A DNA stretch of 64,000 nt, from NCBI GenBank assembly GCA_963920765.1, contig OY987246.1, positions 9,054,501 to 9,118,500 on the forward strand. Direction: 5' to 3'. How positions within the stretch are numbered: the stretch's first letter is position 1; every line of letters begins with the position of its first letter. The notes under the pieces are model-generated. The model was not told the origin of the DNA and searched no databases. It saw only the letters and a list, made by a program, of their open reading frames with translations. This document shows positions 1-12,321 of this stretch, in pieces. Position numbers and translations under genes: made by a program. Source of the DNA: Ulota crispa (Eukaryota > Streptophyta > Bryopsida > Orthotrichales > Orthotrichaceae).

Positions 1-2
1 AG

Positions 3-2450
3 ATGTGCTCAGAATATGGCATTGGCTTACCAGGTTCAGAAGGAGGATATGTGCAAGCGGATGCCACCACACCGGTAGCAGGGCCGTCACCTTCTGGGAA
101 AGGAAAAGGGCCCGCTAAAGCAGCCGGTGGAGCTACCAAGGGTGCCAGGAAGGCTATACTGAAAGATACCAGCCCTGTCAACAGCGACGATGAAGGTGAC
201 ACCAAGACAAACGACGGACAGGGGCCTTCGAACAAGGGTGCCTCCAGAGTTGGCGGAGGAAAGGATGACGACGACGAGGAAGAGGAGAACATGGACCAGG
301 AAGAGCTCGGGAAGTACAACACTGTTGACCCTGACAAGATGCGGTGAGTGCAGTTTTCTCTACTACCGACCTCTCATTCCACGTGTACAATCTTCAATGT
401 TTCATCCATTGTGCTTTGAACATTGTAACTGAAGCTATAGGGGTTACTCTTTGATATTACTTGCTATGCAAAGTTTGTTGGATAAGAATTTAACTCTGTA
501 ACGGTTCATACGTGAAAATGAACTGTAGATCAGTCTCAGGATTTGATGCCCAAACATTCTCCATCCAACGCATCCATCAATATGGTTGGAACTGTAAACA
601 CTGTTCTAGAATTTGCTTTGCACTGCCTTGAAGCTGTCCACTCAGAAAAGCTAAGAATGCTGCTGTTTGTACAGAGTGGGGGGACAAAAAGATTGGGAAA
701 TCTTAGGCCACCATCCAACTCCAGTAATCCCGAATATGATTTTGACTCTTAGCTCAAGTGGGAGGAAACATTGCTAAGAAGCTAAAATCTTCAAATTTAA
801 CACTGCTAAAGTTCACAAATTTTCGAGTTGCAATTTGTTTTTGGTAGCAATCCTACAAAATTTAGGCAGTTTAAAGATGACTGCCAACTCCCCGTTTCCT
901 AGTCTTTTTGTCCCCCCACTGTACTGTACATTCAATCTGCTGTTTGTATATCCAAGAGTATGAATGTTAGACGGTTAATCTCAATGCACATTTTTCAAAG
1001 GTTGCACACTTTATTTGGCTGTGTCATATTATTTTTTCTATTGAAGCTTTGAATATATGTATCACTTTTCCACGTTTCACATGTTCAGGTCATTGTTTTC
1101 TTCTTGCTATCTGACGTCGCCAGTGTTTTGTCTCAAATGGTTTTTTGTGTGCAGAGCTGTGCTGGCAACCTTCACCCCTGAACAGATGAGTCGATATGAG
1201 TGCTATCGGCGTTCCGGGTTTCAACGTGCCAATATGCGACGTGTAAGTTTTTTTTGTCTTGTGCACTGAATGTTGGGTAGTGTGGACAGGAATAGGTGCA
1301 AATTTAATCAGAACAACTGTAGATTATCTTCTACTCAGTCTTTTCTTGAATTTTCCAAGGGGTTGCCATTTTCAGATGAACGTTTTGTTTAAAGTGTCTA
1401 TTTTAACGGTCTGCTTGTGCGTTGAGGGGGGTGCAGTTGCTTCAGAGTGTATCAGGTGCTCCAGTCTCGGTTCCCATGACTATCGTTATCTCTGGAATAG
1501 CCAAAATGTTCGTTGGGGAGCTCGTGGAGATAGGTATGCACGACTTTGAAATATGTTTTTTGCTCCCGCTCTTTCCGATTATTCATTTTTTTGAGTTCGT
1601 CTCATATCATGCTGGGTTCATTTATTCTCCCTCTATTCAGGTGTTCCATAACTTTAAGGAATAATTTCATGGATACCCCTGAAGTTTGCCATATTTTCAT
1701 AGATACCTCTGCTTTTTCAGAAATTTCACAAATACCTTTGCACCAAAATTTTCAGGCGTTTGTTTTGTTGTGCATGTCACTTCCTTCTCCCTTTGTGCGC
1801 ACACTACTTCTTTCTTGTTATGTGTGTGCACAAAGGAAGATGGGAAGTGGCATGCACAACAAAACGAACACCTGAAAATTTTGGTCCAGGGGTATTTGTG
1901 AAATTTCTGAAAAAGCAGGGGTATCTATGAAAATATAGCAAACTTCAGGGGTATCCATGAAATTTTCCCTAACTTCAATAGTATTGTTTGTGATTCACTT
2001 CCTTTAATTCCTTGGTGTTACGAAGTTAATGTGATTTTTTAGCTGCTTGTCATTTGTCTTTAACAAAGGTGATTGATTGGGAAAGTATCTTAACCCTTTG
2101 AGTGTCTAATTAAAGCCAGTTTTGGCCATGTAGGCACATATCAATTATCTGATGGCCATAACTGGAGGATATGATTATTTCTTGGTTTATAATGATACTT
2201 TTTGTGTTACCTCCTTCAAAGGTTCCTAAATGATTCATTTCAAAAACTTCTACAGGACCAGCCACGTTTGGTCACGGTGAAGTTGTTCAACACTGATCTG
2301 TGAACTACTTCTTTGGTTTCAGGACGGATAGTGATGACCGAGAGAAACGAGACTGGTCCAATTCGCCCTACGCACGTTCGTGAAGCCTATCGACGACTGA
2401 AGCTTGAGGGTAAAGTTCCTCTACGTAGCAGGCCTCGTCTCTTTCGGTAG
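3..2450 (+). CDS. TAF11: TFIID subunit TAF11, four exons
   Basis: TAF11 is a histone-fold subunit of the general transcription factor TFIID; it pairs with TAF13 and acts in the nucleus at RNA polymerase II promoters. Exons read as 3-343, 1155-1242, 1437-1533 and 2323-2450, with donors GTGAGT, GTAAGT and GTATGC and AG acceptors. The joined frame stays open for 217 residues, close to the usual plant length of about 210, so the ATG at 3 may be the true start, although the window edge leaves this open. The N-terminal third is low complexity (Gly/Lys/Ala, then an Asp/Glu run). The C-terminal two thirds carry the conserved fold: FTPEQMSRYE, RRSGFQR, the GIAKMFVGELVE helix and the closing REAYRRLKLEGKVP segment ending in RLFR. 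Intron 3 holds a foldback transposon (1658-1969). The family assignment is firm; the exact start is not. Confidence 0.92.
1658..1969. mobile_element. Foldback MITE, family A copy 1, Mutator-like
   Basis: A 312-bp near-perfect inverted repeat inside TAF11 intron 3. It starts GGAATAATTTCATGG and ends CCATGAAATTTTCCC. The flanking 9-mers are TAACTTTAA (1649-1657) and TAACTTCAA (1970-1978), a 9-bp duplication with one mismatch, as expected for Mutator-like elements. Each arm holds three boxes of the type ATACCCCT about 30 bp apart. The middle contains no real coding sequence. Confidence 0.85.
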
Positions 2451-3031
2451 TGAAAGTTGCCTGAAGCTCATTTTTTTTTTTTTCTGTCAATTTGAAGTAA
2501 TACCTCTACATCCAACAACCTGGACCAGATGTCAAAGACTATGAAGACGGTATTTTGCCATGGAGCATTTTTTGAACAAAAGCTAGACTCTTCAACTCAA
2601 GTTCTATCTGCTTGTCTAAGTGGAGCATACTTATTAGGAGAATATCTGTGCTAGTATCTTTGGCTTCGTTTAGCAAGATGTGGACTGTGTTGTCAGTGAA
2701 AGCGGTGGGTTTCAATTTAGCAGAACTTGGGACGTATCTCGGAATCGGTTTATTAGCGTGGTGAGCTTTATTGACTTCATTGCAGAATTTGAGGTTTATT
2801 AAATGTAAAAAGTTGGAGTGGAGAACTGAGGGATAAAACATTCAAGGAAATGGAAAATATACTCTTTCCCTTAGCTGCTCATAGTTTTATTTTTTGGTGG
2901 TGCTGAGAGACACATGGAGTGTGGATATATACTGATCACTGCAGTAAGGTCAAACTATCTATCTGGTACGGATGTATGCCTGCTTTGAATGGGTAGCATG
3001 GTTGGAGTGGTCTACATAGAACTACAGTAGA
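2451..3031. other. TAF11 3' flank
   Basis: Presumed 3' untranslated region and intergenic DNA after the TAF11 stop codon. No ORF with codon structure or homology was seen. Confidence 0.5.
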
Positions 3032-3262
3032 ACTCCTCTAAAATGATATGGTTGGGACCCCAAAAACTAGATTAGTTTAAGTAAGTTATTAGTTAATTAA
3101 TTACCTTGAGTTTAGTGCCGGGATACCACCAAAGAATATTACTACTATTGAATTAATTGCTTTGGTTTATGACTGACGTATGGTCTGACATTGAGATTTG
3201 TGTTATACATTAGTTTACAAAGCATATTAGCTTACAGGATATTAGCTTAGAGTTCTACTGTA
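3032..3262. repeat. Small MITE with TACAGTAGAACTC ends
   Basis: About 231 bp bounded by TACAGTAGAACTC on the left and its complement GAGTTCTACTGTA on the right. The interior is AT-rich and rich in TTAGTTTA/AATTAATT motifs. The end sequence resembles common plant hAT-type MITEs, but I could not define an 8-bp target duplication, so the superfamily is uncertain. Confidence 0.55.
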
Positions 3263-5727
3263 GTTTGGTATACTGCATGTATGTGTTTGTGATGCCAGGA
3301 TGGAAAAGCTTAGATTCTTTCACCTGGCAGAAAATGAACGAGTTTAGAAATTTGCCTCCAGAAGATTGAATTTGGGACTTTTGAATTCGTATTTGGATTC
3401 AAAGACGCTGGTTTAATTAAAAATTTGCCAAAGGAAATTAAATTGACCTACTACTAAAAAAACGTAGTTTCTTACTTTGCGTGAACTCTTCCACCGTGGC
3501 CTCACAAACCTGTATGTGCAGTATTAAGCCTATAAAACAATGACTGGCACCCTTCCTTTGGTGCATTAAGATATAATCGGTATTAATATGGGATCTTTAC
3601 ATACTTGTCCAAAGGTAAATATTTTGCCCTCGTAATGCTCTTAATGTTAAGAAACAAGGTAAAATTGAAAGCATGCAATGGACATTTGCAAGCCAAACAG
3701 AGTGCAAATAGTATTTTGAATTTGCTTGCAATTTTAATGGCAATATTGGTATCATGATATATGCAAAATATATTGGTTCCATGCATTAAACACCAAAGCC
3801 AACTTAGCCATGCTGCTTTTATACTATCATAATTATCTACTTCACGTGACAATTGAAATTATGTGTTTGTACAAGACTAATTTGTTTATGATGACATTTC
3901 AATTCATTGCAAGATTGGCTTAGAGAATATAGCTACATGATTATAACTTGTTAGTTTGCTAATCTTATTGTTGTTGTGGAAACTTTAGTACATGATTGGT
4001 GATTTGGTGTCACTAAAGTGACTTGGTGTGATCAAATTTCAAATGAACCAAAGTTGTAGTATTACATCAACCTCTTTGAAGCAAAATAATTAATATTATC
4101 CACCTATTTGCAAAGGGATCTTTCATATAATTAAGTCATTAATATGATTGTTCCTTTTGTCATTTTTTGCACATCACCCTTCTATGAATTCACTATAATT
4201 GCTCACCTAAAAGCATTAAAGAACTTTGAGTTGTTGAAATCTAGTTTTGATTACAACAATATCTAAATTTTTACAATTATAAATAGTAACATGCACAAAT
4301 GATGTCAAATGCATATCATTAAACTAGGCACTTTGAGTATTGTTTGGAAGCTTCTAAGACATAGCATTCATTGTATTGCGGTAGGAAGTTGCTAAAATTT
4401 GGAAGCTCAAGGATGAGCAATTCATATAAATTTGAAGTGGATTGCTAAGTACAAACCCTACTTACTTGTTCTACTATTACATCTACGCTTTCCACTCAAA
4501 CAATTTCAACCTCAAAATGTAATCCAAATTATGAATCTTCTCAAATTTCTTGCACTCCACAATCACTTGACTTTCTAATGAAATCAAGCAAATGAGAATT
4601 GACAAAAATTCCAAAAATTGCGTCTTTTGATCACACATGTTTACAAACTTGACAAACTTTCAAGATTCTCAAAACCTAATGTTGAGGATTGTTTAGTTCA
4701 AAATTAATACCTTAAAGTTTCTTTGTCTAATTGCAAGCATCCATGCTAGTGCTAGAATGAGAAAATGCATAAAGTACATACTCATTTGTTGTCTTTGCAT
4801 TTTACAATTTTGTGACCAACACGGAAGTTTGGCCTAATAATTTAGAGGCTTAAAGATTTTTTTCAATTACAATTAAATACATCTATCATTCTTTCATTAT
4901 TTCTATAATTTTATCTCAAAGTTTCAAGATGATCATGAATAAACCTACATAACTTTTAGATTCTGATAGAAATTAACCTTGAAATGAATTCTGAAATTTA
5001 TATCTCTTATTTCCTTCTAAAAATTTAGAATTTTTGTATATCATTTATATTTTGATATGTTTTATTGATTTTAATACAAAATACAACAACAGTGATGTAT
5101 CAACTAAATTCGATTTGAAATATGGGAATACAAACATTTTAAACGACGGTGCAAGCTAAATCTTACCTTTTATATTTGTGAATCTTTAAGTGGATTTGAA
5201 CATCTTTTTTTGCAAAAATCCAAGAGTGTCCAATTATTGTTTCGTTGAACAAAATAATAAACTAGACTTCGATACATTACATTTACGAGTGACAAGATGA
5301 ACATTCTGGTAAATGTGTCTATGAAAAAAAAATTGAAGAATTTTGTATTAGTTAGTGAGATGTAAGACCAAAGTTCAAATAAAATTATAGTTCTTGAAAA
5401 ATTTCACAGTTTTTGCATTAATGATATGAATTTTGTAATTAGGTTAACCATTAAAATATAAAAATGCCTAATTTATGTCATATATGCAAAAAAATAAAGA
5501 CGCTATTTAATGAATGAGATTTATCATTTGTTGGACCTTGTTAAAATTGATTTTAAAAAATGATTGGAAACAAAGTCAAACCTTTGAGTTTCATAAAGTC
5601 TTTGATTGTGGAGTACTAGTCGGAGATGTTCTTATAACTTTCATACAATAACCCTTAGAAAAAGAGATGTAAGTATTTGTAAAATATCACAAAATTAAAC
5701 CTAAGAAACAATAAATAATAGTGGATT
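3263..5727. other. AT-rich intergenic DNA, no gene seen
   Basis: About 2.5 kb of strongly AT-rich sequence with only short, low-complexity ORFs. I found no recognisable exon, RNA gene or clear inverted repeat. Confidence 0.5.
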
Positions 5728-5731
5728 TTAA

Positions 5732-6646
5732 TCCCTGAAGGACCAAACAAAGTTTTTACCAAAAACTCTTCAAAACTGCCTTTTTCAGAGCATCAACCAA
5801 ATTTGAAAATAAAAACATTTTTATGCATATGTAATCTTAGGATCTTGTAGAAGAATGATTTCAGAAGATGTGGAAAAAAATTCAAAGCTTTTCACCACGT
5901 GGATTGGAAGTTAGAATGGTTTGAATATTCAAAAATGTCTTGTGAAAAACCGGGTAGTTACTTTTCAAAAGGTGAAATTCCTAAGGAAAAAAAGACATGT
6001 GGGTGGTGCTTCTCCAAATTTTCTATCCCACCTTAGTAAAGTACATGTCAAAAATGTTTCAAATAATTTGGAGTTGTATAACATATGGAAAAAAATTAGT
6101 AAGTAAAAAGAAGTAAAGAATGATTCAAAACACTAAATTGTTAAGAATTTAATTATGGAAATGAAAAATGCCAGTCCCAATGGTCATAATGTTGTCATAA
6201 AAAATATTCATTCTTTGGTTTTATTTCTTTTTCCAAAATGTTGAAAATTGAGTAAAAATAAGGACTTCAAAGTTCATTTTGGAGTAGAGAATCCATAATT
6301 GCCTGCAAACAAAAAATCCTCATAACTTTCATCTTGTTGATCCAAATGGAATGATTTGAAGCTTCCTACATTCAAATAAATCTCCTAAACCAATTTAAAA
6401 ATTTTGTTTTTGAAAGAATTGATTTTTGAGAATTTGCCTAGGCTGCTTGATGAACGTAAAAAACAACATATTAGGCCATAACTTTTTACTCATAATTCCA
6501 AATGTCATGAAATTTAGTGCATATGAAAGATAAACCTTGTCCCCACATTTTTATTAAAATTTCAGCCTAAAATATAAAAAGCTCCAATCGCATGTACTTG
6601 CCCAAAATTACTATGTTTCTAAAAAAGGGGTCTAGTCCTTTGGGGG
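5732..6646 (+). mobile_element. TTAA-flanked piggyBac-like element, family PB1 copy 1
   Basis: A 915-bp non-coding element with TTAA on both sides (5728-5731 and 6647-6650). The left end TCCCTGAAGGACCAAAC matches the complement of the right end, CCCCCAAAGGACTAGAC, at most positions. The interior aligns over long stretches with the copies at 54808-55707 (same orientation) and 59031-59955 (opposite), for example the stretch around 6100-6330. It has no transposase and would be non-autonomous. The family call rests on the TTAA target and the CCC terminus. Confidence 0.75.
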
Positions 6647-6650
6647 TTAA

Positions 6651-7014
6651 TAAAACAATATCTATTTAAAAAAAATCTTAAATTTCTAAGAAATTGATTA
6701 AATGTTAAAAAGTAAATTATACTTGCCAATAACAATTGATATTCAACTAGTGCAACATCACCCGAAAACATCACACAAGGTTCCATCTACTTATGATAAA
6801 ATTCCCTAATTGCATTTGGTTAGTTAAACTTGGCGTTGAGATATTTTGTCCAAATACATATGAGTTGTAGAAAATATCTCTAAAAATTGAAGGTTTAGTT
6901 ATTCCAATACCAATACCCATTTTGCCCTTGTGGCCCACAATTCTTGTAGGGAAATCTTTGGCATTGTCAAGGGTCTAGTGCATGATTGTAAATGCAAGTC
7001 CAAAGATCCCTATT
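6651..7014. other. AT-rich spacer between two transposons
   Basis: AT-rich DNA between the PB1 element and the family A foldback. No gene seen. Confidence 0.45.
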
Positions 7015-7023
7015 TTAATTCTA

Positions 7024-7338
7024 GGGAAAATTTTATGGATATCCCTAAAGTTTGCAATATTTTCATAGATACCCCTGCTTTTTCACAAACATCACACATA
7101 TCCTTGGACCAAAAAATTTAGGCGTTTGTTTTGTTGTGCACGCCACTTTCCTTCCTTTGTGCATGCGCATGCATAACAAGAAAGAAGCAATGTGCACACA
7201 AAGAAAGAAGGGGAGTGGCATGCACAACCAAAAAAAAAACCTAAATCTTTTGGTCCAAGGGTATTTGTGATATTTCTGAAAAAGCAATGGTATCTATGAA
7301 AATATTACAAACTTCAAGTGTATCCATGAAATTTTCCC
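7024..7338. mobile_element. Foldback MITE, family A copy 2, Mutator-like
   Basis: A 315-bp inverted repeat starting GGGAAAATTTTATGGAT and ending CCATGAAATTTTCCC. It is flanked by a perfect 9-bp duplication, TTAATTCTA (7015-7023 and 7339-7347). The arms match those of the copy in TAF11 intron 3, including the three phased TACCCCT-like boxes. No coding sequence. Confidence 0.9.
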
Positions 7339-7357
7339 TTAATTCTATGTATTTTAA

Positions 7358-7583
7358 CCCTTAAATGTCCCAAGGGCATAGTAGATATGTTGCCGTGTAT
7401 TTGACATTTGCTACCAATAAGAAATTTTAACTTGGGATCTCAAATAGTTCACTTGAGCCGCGTTTATCTTTATTCCAACTCCTTTGTTGATCTCAGATGT
7501 AGTCAAGGTGTGGATCCATTCCAAATACAAGAAAAATACGCCATATTATATTGGTTGCAACGAGCCTTTCTAACATTTAAGGG
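7358..7583. mobile_element. TTAA-flanked short element with CCCTTAAATGT ends
   Basis: A 226-bp element bounded by a perfect 11-bp inverted terminal repeat (CCCTTAAATGT) and by TTAA on both sides (7354-7357, 7584-7587). It shares its right TTAA with the next candidate element. Non-coding. Confidence 0.65.
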
Positions 7584-7587
7584 TTAA

Positions 7588-7949
7588 CCCTTAAATGCTT
7601 GGGCCCATAGCTGTGCCCTGCCTTGCATTGTATAGTTACAGTGCTCAGGCTGTGCCCAGCCTGTAGTATTGCTGCAAAAAGTGGGAAAAGTCAATAGTGC
7701 ATGCTGCCCACATGAAATTTGTAAGAGGGCAAGAAAGGACTTATCAATCATGATTGTGAATGTTCTCACTAATTTCAATTTTGAAAAACATGAGAACTTT
7801 CAATCAATCCAATTTTGACATTCCGTGGTGAAGAACCTTGCAATGACCACTTTTTTAAAAAATTGAATACAAAAAGTTTTTTTTTCCAACCCCAAATTGT
7901 TTTTTTTTGCACCCCAAGGACGATAATCGTCTTCTTCGACCTGTAGGGG
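7588..7949. mobile_element. Possible second TTAA-flanked element
   Basis: Starts CCCTTAAATGCTTGGGCCC directly after the TTAA at 7584-7587 and ends CTGTAGGGG before the TTAA at 7950-7953. The inverted match is short (CCCYTA), so the right boundary is tentative. Part of the interior resembles the duplicated segment at 14421-14720 (shared AAAAGTCAATAGTGCATG). Confidence 0.4.
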
Positions 7950-8299
7950 TTAAAGGCGAGAATCACTTGTAAAATGTATATGTCAAACAAATGGGCGTGA
8001 CAAGTGTAAGTTTTCCATTTTATGCATACGATGCACCCATACGATGCACAGAGCTTCTCGATAGATGAACGGAAGATGAATGTCATCCAGAATTCTATCA
8101 TCTCTCTCACAAGCCAATGCATCGCCACTGCTCCCAGCGCTTCACCGCGCACTCAATCCTCTTCCGGAGCTTCACCTCCAAACACCAACCTGCGTGCAGA
8201 TTGCCAAACATTCTTCACAGACTTCTCAAATTGCTTCGAACTGTGAGCGTGCATCACCAGCTGTGGCAAGTTCGACGCTCTTGACGGAGCTGCAGAGCC
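7950..8299 (+). promoter_or_regulatory. SufC gene 5' region
   Basis: About 350 bp between the last TTAA-flanked element and the SufC start codon; it must hold the promoter and 5' untranslated leader. I see no strong TATA box. GC content rises toward the start codon from about 8100. Confidence 0.4.
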
Positions 8300-11234
8300 A
8301 TGGCGTCCTGCTCCTGGTGCTGCCACCATGTAGCAGCTAAGATTGGAGGAATCCAGAATGGGACGGCTCTTGGCAACACCACTGGACGAGGACTACAGCC
8401 CTTTCTGCTGCGGGAGAAGACGAAGACGAAGAAGAGCCAGGCGCTGGTGTGCGGAGAGGAGGTGGCGCGAGAGAGAACGCGCGGTGGCTTTGTGACAAAT
8501 GCTTTTGCAGCGCAGCATGTGGAGGAAGAGACGAAGAGCGAAGCCGTTGCAGCGGGGTCGGTGATTCTTGAGGTGCAGGGTTTGAGAGCGGTGGTGGCGG
8601 ATACACAACAGGAAATTCTGACGGGCGTGGATCTTGTTATTCGCGAAGGCGAGGTGAGTTTGAATTCCTCGCTATTCTCCTGCATTGGAAACAGCTTCGG
8701 AGAGGATCGTTTTTTTCTTGTGTCAGGTGGTGCTAGGGTTTAGACTGAGCATAGTTTCCATAGCTCCTGTTATTAGGAGATTAGTGAGATTTTTTATGTT
8801 TTCTTGTTTTAGTAAATGAAAGAATGAATGTAGCAAGTACTTGGAGTCACTTAGGTTAAGAAGGTGGTTTAAAATCCTTTTCATGTTTCTTCCATTTCTT
8901 ATATCTCATTTTTCTTTTGACATAATAGAGTGTGATAGTACAAAGTGAGGTTTGAATAATCTAGGGTTTGATGAGAGAAGAGAGGATGCATAAGTTAGAG
9001 AATTTAGAGAAAGTAATGTTGATGAGGTTTGGGGCTTCTTTCTGTAAACCCTAAGATCATCCAAAACAGGCATCATGTCTGATAATACTCTTGAGCGTCT
9101 CGGTTCGCAAGCATTTTCGTAATCCTGGCCAATTCTTGACTGTTTGTGGTTATGCAGGTTCATGCAATCATGGGAAAGAATGGCTCAGGGAAGAGCACAC
9201 TGTCCAAGGTAAATCATACAACTCTAAACCTGAATTTCCACTAGGTTGACATTCTCATTTTCTCCCACATTGGCTTGGTAATTTGTTGTCGGCTTTAATT
9301 TCCTAGCAAGCAAATTTCTCGAAACCTAATGTCTGGTTGATTGGTCAGCACATGGTGTGCCAAGTTTTCTTTATTTGAGAGAAATAGTTCATTCAGAATT
9401 TTGTGTTGAATGGGAGCTAAAAAGTGCAGTTTTAATGTTTAAGAGTATTACTTAGCGTTATGTCCTACAGCTTTGTTGAGCCTCCTCTTCTGCATTGTCA
9501 TGGTAATGTTCGTTTGCATCATTTTTTTTGATGGCCATGCTCACTTTACACAGAGGGAATTGCATGATGTTGGGGATGCAGGTGCTTGTCGGCCATCCAG
9601 ACTATGAGGTGACAGGGGGAACTGCCATGTTCAAGGGGGAGAATCTTTTTGACAAAGAGCCGGAGGAACGAAGTCATTGTGGGCTGTTTTTGAGTTTTCA
9701 GTCTCCAGTTGAGATTCCTGGTGTGAGCAACATGGACTTTCTTCGCATGGCTTGCAATGCTCGTAGAAAAGCACGAAAGCTCGAAGAGCTTGGCCCACTT
9801 GAGGTGAAGCAATTCTTCTTCCTCAAACTAAACCACCTGTGTTGCTTTCCCTTCCCATATGTACCTAAGATATGGAATTGTGTAGACCTTGTTCGCATGT
9901 TAATTTTTCTTCTAAGGAGCGTCTGAGCTTGCGATTTGTGCTCCGAGATTTCAATGTTTTCCTCTCAAATTTTTTGTCTCTCCATGCTGAGCCCAGAAAT
10001 TTGTCTCCAAAACACTTGCCTATGCATAGAGTGTCAAGTCTCAAATAGAATCTTCTCTAACTCTTACATCCCGTAGTGTCTCAAATTTCCGATCTATGTG
10101 GTGAACGTCTTTACCTGCAACTCGTTGGTTAAGAAAATGTATGCTCAATTCATGGAAACGTATGCTTAGCTCATTTCTATGCCATCCGTATGCTAATTCG
10201 ATAGCTGTATTTTGATGTTCTCTACAGTTTTATGGATTCGTTGCGGAGAAGCTTACAGCGCTCAATATGGACCCAAGATTTCTGGACCGTAATGTCAATG
10301 AGGGATTTAGTGGAGGAGAAAAGAAGCGGAATGAAATCTTGCAGTTATCGGTAAGCACTTCGTAAAGCGACTGAACAGTACAGCTTAGCCAAATTGATTA
10401 CTGGAATACACATAGTTGAGATGGTGCTACACGTAAATTTCTTCAATGTCACAACCTAAGCGCCCAAAATGCTCGAGTTTATAGATTTCTGTAACATTGT
10501 GATATTGTTGTGATAGTGTACTGTAGCATTGAATATATATCTCTGGTCAGGCTTTCTTAGTATTGTCTATCTTGTTGTGTTTGATTGTATTCATAAATTT
10601 TTCTCTATACTTGAGATTCACGATGTCTGCGTTGAATATATGCTGCTTAACCACTGATCAGGGATTTGGCTGAGCAGGTGTTAGAGGCGGACATGGCTAT
10701 CCTGGATGAGATTGACTCTGGCCTGGACATCGATGCTCTCCGAGATGTTGCAACTGCAGTCGTTGGCTTGAAGAAAGAGAACAATGCCGTTCTTATGATC
10801 ACTCATTACCAGCGGCTCTTGGACTACATTACACCCACTTTTGTGCATATCATGGTAAAACAGCATTCTCCGAGTGCTCTCACATCAGCAGTTTTTCCTC
10901 ACTCATGCTTTCGTACCTGGAAATCAATGTTCAGATATGTGGCTAAGTTTAGCTAAACGTCTGCCCAAATAAATTCAGATCTACATTAGTGTGAATATCA
11001 GTTTTAAATTTGAAATTTTAACACATTTAGTAGTGTTTTTGGCCACTAAAGCTACTTATAACGACCTTATTTGGGATCACAGCTGGAGATAAAAAACCTG
11101 ATGTCACTTGATAGCGTTTCTTATAATGGAGTTTTATGTGGTTGCAGGAAGCTGGACGGATCGTGAAGACTGGTGATTTGTCTTTGGCAGCCGAACTTGA
11201 AGCAGGTGGCTACAACGCTGTTAAGAATCTGTAG
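8300..11234 (+). CDS. SUFC: Chloroplast SufC-type ABC ATPase, six exons
   Basis: This is the ATPase of the SufBCD scaffold that assembles iron-sulfur clusters, encoded in the nucleus and acting in the plastid (ABCI6/NAP7 in plants). Exons are 8300-8653, 9158-9208, 9582-9803, 10228-10350, 10678-10854 and 11148-11234. All lengths are multiples of three, so every intron is in phase 0, and the product is 337 residues (Arabidopsis NAP7 is about 338). Residues 1 to about 85 look like a transit peptide rich in Arg/Lys/Ser/Ala. Walker A GKNGSGKST is in exon 2, the Q-loop FLSFQSP in exon 3, the signature FSGGEKKR in exon 4, and Walker B AILDEIDSGLD with the H-loop ITHYQRLLDY in exon 5. All key residues are present, so the gene looks functional. 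Confidence 0.95.
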
Positions 11235-11891
11235 GAAAGGATTAGGGATAGGATGTGCACAGTCCAATTTGGGTGGTTACAAGTATTTTGTTAAAACATT
11301 GTAGGATAGTGAGCCAATTTTGGTTTGTAATGAAAAATCACGGCTTTACTGAAAATAATTAGCGCCTGCAAGTGTCTCTACCCAAATAAAAAGTGTAGAA
11401 TTTTTATGTGCCTAATCCTCATCGCCATCTGTCATGTAGTTTTCTATCTTATTCCACAATCTTAAAATTCCTCTATTCCCAACACCACTTGTTCACAATT
11501 CTACTGAACATCAATTATGTGCAGAACCTGGATAATAGTATATAATGAACAATTATTGGCCAAATTATGTTCAGGCTTGCTATATCTCTTTACACTCCCA
11601 TGACGTTGAAAAACCCCATGGAAATCCAGTGACTGACTACTGAAGATAAGGCCCACGTAGTTGGAATGAACATTTCTGGATTATGGGCATAAAAAATGGA
11701 TAAGGAGCTCCACCACTATGAGGGCAAACTTCCATGCTGCACTCAGTAAGGTAGGAGAACTTAAAACCGACACTTACCTCAGATGTGGCGATCTTGAGGG
11801 TCTTTTCTAAATATAATTACATGTGCTCGTTAGGAAATGGTCACAGATGCAACGAAAATTGTTTTTGGAATTTTCTGAGATTGTATGAAGA
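11235..11891. other. SufC 3' flank and a dispersed repeat
   Basis: Presumed SufC 3' end (AATAAAA near 11390), then from about 11720 a dispersed repeat whose diverged second copy lies at about 48050-48205. No gene seen. Confidence 0.5.
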
Positions 11892-11900
11892 AACTATGAA

Positions 11901-12312
11901 GGGAATTGATATGTGTACCACACCCTTTCAATTACTGTACCACACCATCACAGAAAATTTTAGATTTCTACCATCAAAAAGCTGAATTTGAGAATTTGGA
12001 ATTCAGATTTGGACTCAAAGACCATGATTTAGTCTAGAACTATAAAAAAAGTTGCAATTCAACAACACCCAATGAAAATGTTTATCTTTTTTTACAAACA
12101 AAAGTAAAAGTAACACTTTTTTCCCTAGCTAAACTGTTTCATTGGGTGTTGTTGAATTGCAACTTTTTTTATGATTCTATACAAAATCATGGTCTCAAAG
12201 TCCAAATTTGAATTCAAATTTCTCAAATTCATCTTTTTGATGGTAGAAATCTAAAATTTTCCTTGGGGTGTGGTACAGTAATTGAAAGGGTGTGGTACAC
12301 ATATCAATTCCC
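11901..12312. mobile_element. Foldback MITE, family B copy 1, Mutator-like
   Basis: A 412-bp inverted repeat with GGGAATTGATATGTG at one end and the near-exact complement at the other. The flanking 9-mers AACTATGAA (11892-11900) and AATTATGAA (12313-12321) differ at one base. Each arm carries two TGTACCACACC-type boxes near the tip and an inner stretch GTTGCAATTCAACAACACC. A related locus at about 48.05-48.27 kb has the same flanks without the insertion. Confidence 0.9.
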
Positions 12313-12321
12313 AATTATGAA

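Noticed and set aside
2085..2110. TTAACCCTTTGAG as start of another TTAA-type element in the TAF11 intron
   Set aside because: No matching right end (..AAAGGGTTAA) was found within the next few kilobases.
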